Source: Boswellia sacra
Lineage: Eukaryota; Streptophyta; Magnoliopsida; Sapindales; Burseraceae
Assembly (NCBI GenBank): GCA_013180625.2
Contig: SNVD02014553.1
Span: 496,001 to 560,000, forward strand
Direction: 5' to 3'
Length of the DNA: 64,000 bases
The notes under the pieces are model-generated. The model did not search any database. It saw only the letters and a program-made list of their open reading frames with translations, and was not told where the DNA came from. A program made the position numbers and the translations under genes. Positions 57,960-64,000 of the stretch are shown in pieces; within the stretch, counting starts at the first letter, position 1, and every line of letters starts with the position of its first letter.

Positions 57960-59370
57960 TGATAGGTGCCTATTTATGTATTACTTTCATATCAATTCGT
58001 CCATGTTTCTTTGCTATATTCCTTGGTATTTTTATGTTTTTGTGTGGTTTTGATGTTTGTAGGAGTTTTGGAGCAACTTGCACAAAAATGGAGTAAAACC
58101 CTTCATTTTCACCTCTGCTAGTCAACCATCTTCTCGGATTTAATTGTATTGATATACAATGAACCCGATAACATATTATATACCGTTGGAAAGCTCTCGA
58201 AGTCTATTTTCTAGAGAAATTTACGGTTCATAAATCCATTTAGTGTACCGAAAGTTATAATCAAAACAGTGTGAGAAGTGTAGAAATGTAATTCCACAAA
58301 TCACTGTAGCATGTATAATACGGGATACTGTAGCAGGTTACTGTAGCAGTGTATATAAACACATTTTAGGGTTTTATTTGAAGAACTTGAAGAGGGGGAA
58401 ACGACTGGGAGGCTGTATCTCTGGATTTCTCTCATCTCCTCGAGTTCTTGAAGGAGAAAGAAGGCTTGGAAGAGGAAAAACTACAATCCTAAGAGATTTT
58501 CATCAAATTTACTAAGTTTATCCCTTCCCTTTCATTTTCTAGAATGTCTCCAAGTTGTATTGTATTTATTACGTTTTTGAACATGTGTAACTGAATCTAA
58601 ATTGGTTGAGGGTGATTTCAAAGCCCTTGATATGGTTCTTATGAGTTGATTTTGCAAGATATTGTTATCCAATTCTCTAATTAAAGTTGCTTGTATTCTC
58701 CCATATTTAATGCTTATGATTGCTTGCTGATTGTATTTGGGTGGCCAACTGAATATAATATGGATATTGTCTATTGCTAGACTAGAAATCTTGATCCGTA
58801 ATTGTCTTGAATTTTTAATCATTAGTAGCAAAATTGTGATCAGAGATTGCAATTGGAGAATATAACCTAAGTTAAATAATCCGAGCTTGTGTGTTTATTG
58901 CTTAGATCAACCTGTCTTTCTTTTTGTAATGCATCCATTGAATTAAATTTAGAGAGCTTGTTCTAGGTTGTTTAATGGATAGAGATTAAATAAAGAGCCT
59001 GTTTTATTTAACAACAAAGTAAGGAAAGATTGGGGTAACAGAGCTTGTTGTTATCTACGGTTGATAATTTCAATGGTGTAATTGAATGACAATTCTATGG
59101 TTAATTCACAAATCCATATCTTGTGGCAGAGAATGATCCCTTAACCAGGTTACTCTCATTGATTTTTCACTCTATTTTACTTTGTGTTGTTTTATTGTGC
59201 ATTTACATTAATATTTCATTTAGTTAATCCATCAACAAGACCCCCACATTTATCTGTTGTTGTTGTAAAATAAGAAATTCAATTAGAATCAATCCTCGTG
59301 TGGGAACGATATCTTACTAATCACTTTATTACTTGTACGACTAGTATACTTGCTAGTTTCAAACGCATCA
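57960..59370 (+). repeat. Athila-like 3' LTR
   Basis: This is a 1411-bp partner of the 5' LTR. It follows a polypurine tract (GTGTGGGGGAA, about 57947-57957) and is followed by ACGGT. Confidence 0.95.
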
Positions 59371-59548
59371 ACGGTGTGTGGAATTTGTTAGCTCCATGTC
59401 CATCAGACCATTTGCCTTTCATATCTGCTCCTACTTATGTTACACCCTCACTCTCGTGATGTGAAGCATACTTTGCCTTGTTATTGCTCCATAAGGATGC
59501 CCACTTATCTCGAATTCTGTTCATTACCTGCAATTGCCCTTACAAGTA
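59371..59548 (-). pseudogene. 5' part of the split MULE-B reading frame, SANT/Myb-like
   Basis: Minus-strand reading after a TTGCAG acceptor gives VMNRIRDKWASLWSNNKAKY and, after one TAA, ADMKGKWSDGHGANKFHTP, up to the Athila insertion. The spaced Trp residues with basic context resemble SANT/Myb-like domains found in accessory proteins of plant DNA transposons. The frame continues in register at 50207 on the other side of the inserted element. Confidence 0.45.
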
Positions 59549-60414
59549 CAACTCTTGTTAACTACCTTTAGCCCTACAACATTACATTATCAACTTGAAC
59601 AACGATGATGTGCCGCCGATAAAATCTCACCTCACGGTCCATTGTTTTTGTCCATCCTTCCTTCCGAGCTAAAGCCATCTACTCTCTCCTGACAAACAAG
59701 AGCCTTTGCTATTAATTGTGGGTTTAATATTTGTATGTCATATTCTTAGTATCATCATTACTCCCCAATTAGACTTAGTTCTCTGTCATTATTTGTAACC
59801 ATGCAAAGGTATTTTTACATTTACCCATGGTTAAGTTGCCCATGTAGTTGCACTTGAAATAAAAAATATAGGATTTTCTACTTCGTAGTAGTACTAATCC
59901 CCACAACTATCAATTCATTTTGAATTTAAAACAGGCACAAAGTACATGACGTTGTGTAAAAACTCACCGAAAATTCATCTACCTAGATCCACAGTTCTCC
60001 TTCCTTTGTAACACATCTATTGCCATCGTTGTCGCTGGTTTCATCTTCTAAACTTGTTCAGCCTCCCCAATGTTAACCTTATTATCCTACCTGTGCCTCC
60101 TTATGGCCATCATACTTACCATATTAGACTGTAGTGTGTCACTACATATGCCCAAACTAGTCCAATTTACGTCTTTATTATTATGACAGTGCAATCTATC
60201 TTTCCAATGTCACAAATACTAGCCTTCCACAAACAAATAACTTTGTTTAAAGTACATACCTGTATCGGCCACTTACCTTTAGTTTGGGTTCAGGTAATTG
60301 TTCGTTGATTCCCTTGTTATTAATGTAGTTAAAATCTACTCTTAACACCCTTAACCCTCCCCTCTCCACCCTTCACAAGTACAAGTCCTTTTTTTGATAA
60401 TGACCTCTTTATTT
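59549..60414. other. MULE-B interior, no gene recognised
   Basis: This is upstream sequence of the split minus-strand frame. No motif is recognised. Confidence 0.4.
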
Positions 60415-60693
60415 TTTACAATGTTTACCGCTTTTCCATAAACTTTGATTTTTTTCTTGTTTGACATTTACGTGTTTTACATGAATTCCTCAATTGTTTT
60501 AATATTATTATACTTTGGGCGAGAACGTTGTACATATTGAGTAGGAACGAAGCCAGTCATTGAAACGGGTTGCAAGCCATTTATGTCTCTTGTCCGTTTC
60601 TCCATACTGTCACCACATGTCATTCAACTGCCTTTCCTCTGTACAGTAACTTCATAGTAACTACAGTACCAATACTTCAGCAGTAACACTCCC
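60415..60693 (-). repeat. MULE-B right terminal inverted repeat
   Basis: This is the inverted partner of 39249-39535. Its outer end is CCC at 60691-60693. Confidence 0.88.
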
Positions 60694-62905
60694 TTTAGGT
60701 CCCAATACCAATAGCGCAACTATGACATACCTATGTGGCATTTTATTTTTCGACATGGCCTTCCACCGCAGTCGAAACTTAGACCCACTTTCTAAGCAAT
60801 AATTCAATACCAAGCATCGTGGTGACTGTTATTGTGCCTATATAACACCATTCATCTAAGTAGCGCTTGTAAGGCCTAATACTCTACTAACCCACCCATT
60901 ATATGTCTAAGCCTAGTCCCCAAACCAACATGTGGACCAACTTCGTGGCTTTATTAAAAAGTTTAGTTAAAGTATTTACTTTCATTGACACTCCTTCTTT
61001 TTCCTCGTTATACCCCATCTCAAATTTCAACCTTGGTTAATTACAAATAAAATATTACTAATATCACATTTTAGGGTTGAGGAGTTGACAGACTTCCAAA
61101 AGTAATATTCTGTAAAATAAATTACCATAAATCACCATATTCCTGCTTTTATGTTTTTTTCACATGTATTTATTTCTTTATTACTGATTAATAACTTATT
61201 TATCTGTCTTCCTTTGTCACCCGTTTATTATTTTGACTCATACTATGGTATGGTCTTTGCTATTCTATATACAGGGCTTAGTGCTAAGTGATCTCTCATG
61301 AATTCAATGCAAAATGCCCTTCCAATGTATTATTTTCTCTACATGCCGGTGTTAGCTTAGCTACTGTTGTCCTATGTAGACCACCCATAACATTTTCCTG
61401 TATGGCAGGCACATGAAAGATTTAACTTTGAAGTTTAATATTTTCATTCAAAATTGTATTAATAAGGCCTAAATAGCCTATGTGACCATTACTATGTAAC
61501 GTCAAAATAAGATCCTTATGTCCACGACATAAATCTTCGCAATTTGTATGTGAACTAAATTCATTCATGTCCTGCATAAGTGCTGGCCTCGCCAATTAAA
61601 ATTTTATAGGTCTCTTATCAAAGAAAGTGACAATTATAGAAAAACTTCAAGCTCACATAGAGAAGCCACTAAATGTTGCTTTAACAATATGAAAGACATT
61701 TGAAAAAAATTGCAATCCCTTTGACGTTGATGTTATATATTATGGACATCTTTACATATACATACAAAAGGTGAACAAAAATAAGGACAAAAACACATCA
61801 TTTACATCCAACACCCAATTTATTTGATCGAACATTCACATATGCTTGCGACATTTATATCTGTATTTGTTTTTCTTATGATCACAACTGTCATTTATTA
61901 TGAATTTTCTTTTTTACATACTATTACATTCATGCCGCATTTACTGTGGGGTTGAGTTCAGTAAATGTTGATATCCACATAAACGTACACAAAGAATAAA
62001 ATATACACGTGAGAAATTTCTTATTACTTTTTACAAATTGAACATTAAGTTATACATACCAGTTAGTGTTGTCAGTAATAGCTAATGTCATCAATTTCAT
62101 CCATACACAATCACATCGCGTGTTCGTAAAAAGGACAAGATTTACCTCTAATAATATAGCACAAATATATTACATGAATTTTCAATTGTGGTACTATTCA
62201 CAAGTTATCATGTGGGATAGTCGTCGATAAGGCCAACAAGATGTTGCATTTATTAATAGACAATTATATTGCATCTTCTTTCAATGACTTATTCTTTCCC
62301 GACCAACATTATTACTAATACATGTATGCCAGTATTCATTAACTTCATAACTTGCCAAGTCGCATTGGATATATAGATTTTGAGGGTTGGAGATAATCCA
62401 TATTGGATACCTTATCTAATTTGAAATAATCGTTCATCTATCACACTACAAAAGTAAGCAAATGTTAATTGTCATTTATCGTCCGGATGACCACACCGTC
62501 ATGTGTCAAATGTACTGGGTGGTTTTGCCCATTCAAATATCTGTACATAGTAGCATGAATGATATGGATGACAACGCATTTGATATACATATGGGCCCCA
62601 TTTCCACCCCATTCCCCCATATGACAGAAATGGGTTTTGTCACAATTGGTGGAGAGATGGGGTCCTGTTGTACTCCCCTCCCATAAAATTTCCTTATAAT
62701 AATCCCATTTTCCACCTCTGACCCAATATTCGTATCTCATATGGGGTCCGACGAATCTGAGGCCCTCTTAGTTTATGCCCCAAATCTTGACCTTTTTACT
62801 ATTCATTCTAATAACATTCTCATGCATGTCATAGACACTTGTCCCATGCGGTGACAGCTCAATTACATCAACTGCAAATATTTTATGCCTTGATGTATAC
62901 ATACA

Positions 62906-62972
<67 letters not shown>

Positions 62973-64000
62973 TTCATCTAATTTTTTGTCCATCATGTTC
63001 CCTGATAATGTATAGTTTTGCTTTATTTGTTAATGCTTCAAGATAGACTCCTAAATATGTACCAGTTTTAAATTTTTCACCTTCGTCTTTTCTTCTTCCC
63101 CCACTCCATGATCATGTTTTATCTATTGTTGGCATCGCTTTCTCGCAACATTTTTGGCAACTTTAAATATTGGCAAAGGGTTTATTTACAATGAGATGTA
63201 AGTATTCCACCTACTATTTGATATTAAAGTACAGCATTTTATGACACAATTAATCCCTATCGGCATCCACCAGGAAGCTTTTCCTTAATATGGACAGAGT
63301 TGGCAAGGACTTGTTTGTGGAAGGGGAGTATACACTTCCCTTTGCCCTGTATGCGACGATCTGATATATAGCACCTTCACCTTGCAACTTCCATAGTTAG
63401 GATTTTCAAGGAATGTACATCCTCCATGTTTCGCATTGGTTTTCTTAGTTTGCGCCAATGATCAACTAGTAAACCTCTTTGCAACTCGTGTGTCATCAAT
63501 TGTGAATTTTACCATGTAGATGAAATTATATATAATAAAGTATTGTTGATTCTATATCACAGGCTGTGACTCATATGTTATTATATATAAGTAGTTTACT
63601 TTCGTTTTTTACATAAGGCTATAACAATTTATAACGACTTGTCTGTATAGTTAGTCATATGTGGAATGTCTAGCAAAGTAATAATCTCTCACCTCCATGT
63701 ACTTGGACTGTTTTACATTTAATAACTTATATTGCATCCCCGATATTTACAAAATTACACAGACTAACCAGGCTAACCATCATGATGGTGTAGTGTTAAT
63801 CAGTCCCTGATATTCAGTTCATAGTTGTCTTTATTTGTGACATCTATTTCAAAGTAATTTGTGGGACTGGACGAATGTCTATCCCTATTTATCACAATTC
63901 TGTAGCCTATAGGACCCCAAAACTGGCACCCTATTTTCCATCCGTCCTCCCATTTATTGCTACTCAGTTCCTATTGCTTTTTATTATAATATACATATAG
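60694..64000. other. No gene recognised to the window end
   Basis: About 3.3 kb of AT-rich sequence has only short overlapping open frames (for example on both strands at 62462-62740) and no protein motif. Its texture resembles the MULE-B interior, so it may be part of another old element. It contains a microsatellite at 62899-62966. Confidence 0.45.
62899..62966. repeat. Compound ATAC/AT microsatellite
   Basis: About ten ATAC units run directly into an AT dinucleotide array. Confidence 0.9.

Larger units (their letters stand above)
50213..59370 (+). mobile_element. Athila-like (Ty3/gypsy) LTR element carrying a LOG-like gene
   Basis: This 9.16-kb element has LTRs at 50213-51606 and 57960-59370 (TGATAGG...CGCATCA) and a perfect duplication ACGGT (50208-50212, 59371-59375). 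Its primer site is complementary to tRNA-Asp. It encodes the C-terminal part of gag and a protease, then only the first residues leading into RT. RT, RNase H, integrase and the N-terminal gag domain are missing, so it is non-autonomous. The region before the 3' LTR holds a virus-like cysteine-rich frame, hairpin-forming tandem repeats and an intact LOG-family frame. Confidence 0.93.
39249..60693 (-). mobile_element. Large MULE-like element (MULE-B) containing a nested Athila-like element
   Basis: The left end (39249-39535) and the reverse complement of the right end (about 60415-60693) match over about 280 bp, both beginning GGG(T/A)GTG. Minus-strand remnants of an Ulp1-like protease and a SANT-like reading frame lie inside. 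Without the 9.2-kb Athila-like insertion it would be about 12.3 kb. Long TIRs and an Ulp1-type gene fit a MULE, but no transposase was recognised and the bases beside the two ends do not form a duplication. The superfamily call is therefore tentative. Confidence 0.65.

Noticed and set aside
62444..62454. CACTACAAAAG, a possible CACTA transposon end
   Set aside because: There is no partner end in the window, no subterminal repeats and no transposase; a short word like this occurs by chance.
62462..62740. Overlapping open frames on both strands
   Set aside because: Mirror frames over the same bases without motif or splice context indicate locally balanced base composition, not a gene.

Overview
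The window is nuclear DNA of a eudicot plant. It is AT-rich, intron-bearing genes end in it, and it is packed with plant Ty1/copia and Ty3/Athila-like retrotransposons, Mutator-like elements (MULEs) and a CACTA element. I could not fix the species from sequence alone. The only host gene in its original place is the 3' end of a MATE/DETOXIFICATION transporter (64-621). Almost everything else is mobile DNA, much of it nested, and I could delimit most elements to the base by termini and target-site duplications (TSDs).

Layout: (1) 918-9372 is a MULE with a perfect 9-bp TSD (TATAATTAT), about 112-bp terminal inverted repeats (TIRs), GTCGAG-rich subterminal arrays, a decayed mudrA-type transposase (+) and a convergent Ulp1/DUF1985-type gene (-). 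(2) 10299-25880 is a minus-strand copia element (copia A) broken by two later insertions: a CACTA element at 10644-16046 (TSD AAT) carrying genomic pieces of at least four unrelated host genes (ABCB/ATM mitochondrial transporter, beta-galactosidase, F-box protein, NADH-cytochrome b5 reductase), and a plus-strand copia element (copia B, 17423-22766). (3) 25881-28729 is AT-rich with a fold-back repeat and a MITE-like element. (4) 28730-33911 is copia C (minus, TSD ACTCC). (5) 35315-38274 is copia D, a short RT/RNase H-only copia element (minus, TSD AGTTC). (6) 39249-60693 lies between TIRs of about 280 bp and holds Ulp1-like remnants on the minus strand; it looks like a second, large MULE. (7) Inside it, at 50213-59370, sits an Athila-like LTR element (TSD ACGGT, tRNA-Asp primer site). 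(8) 60694-64000 shows no recognisable gene.

The most unusual object is the Athila-like element. Its RT, RNase H and integrase are deleted, and the space before the 3' LTR holds foreign cargo: a decayed reading frame resembling the cysteine-rich nucleic-acid-binding proteins of carlaviruses, then three tandem repeats with G-box cores and hairpins, then an intact, intronless 216-codon reading frame of the LONELY GUY (LOG) cytokinin-activating family. Its nucleotide-binding loop differs from the family consensus at two positions. A retroelement carrying a cytokinin-enzyme homologue beside a virus-like gene is the best candidate here for something undescribed.

The elements form a clear age order: copia A is older than the CACTA element and copia B (both interrupt its pol codons), and the second MULE is older than the Athila-like element, which splits one of its exons.
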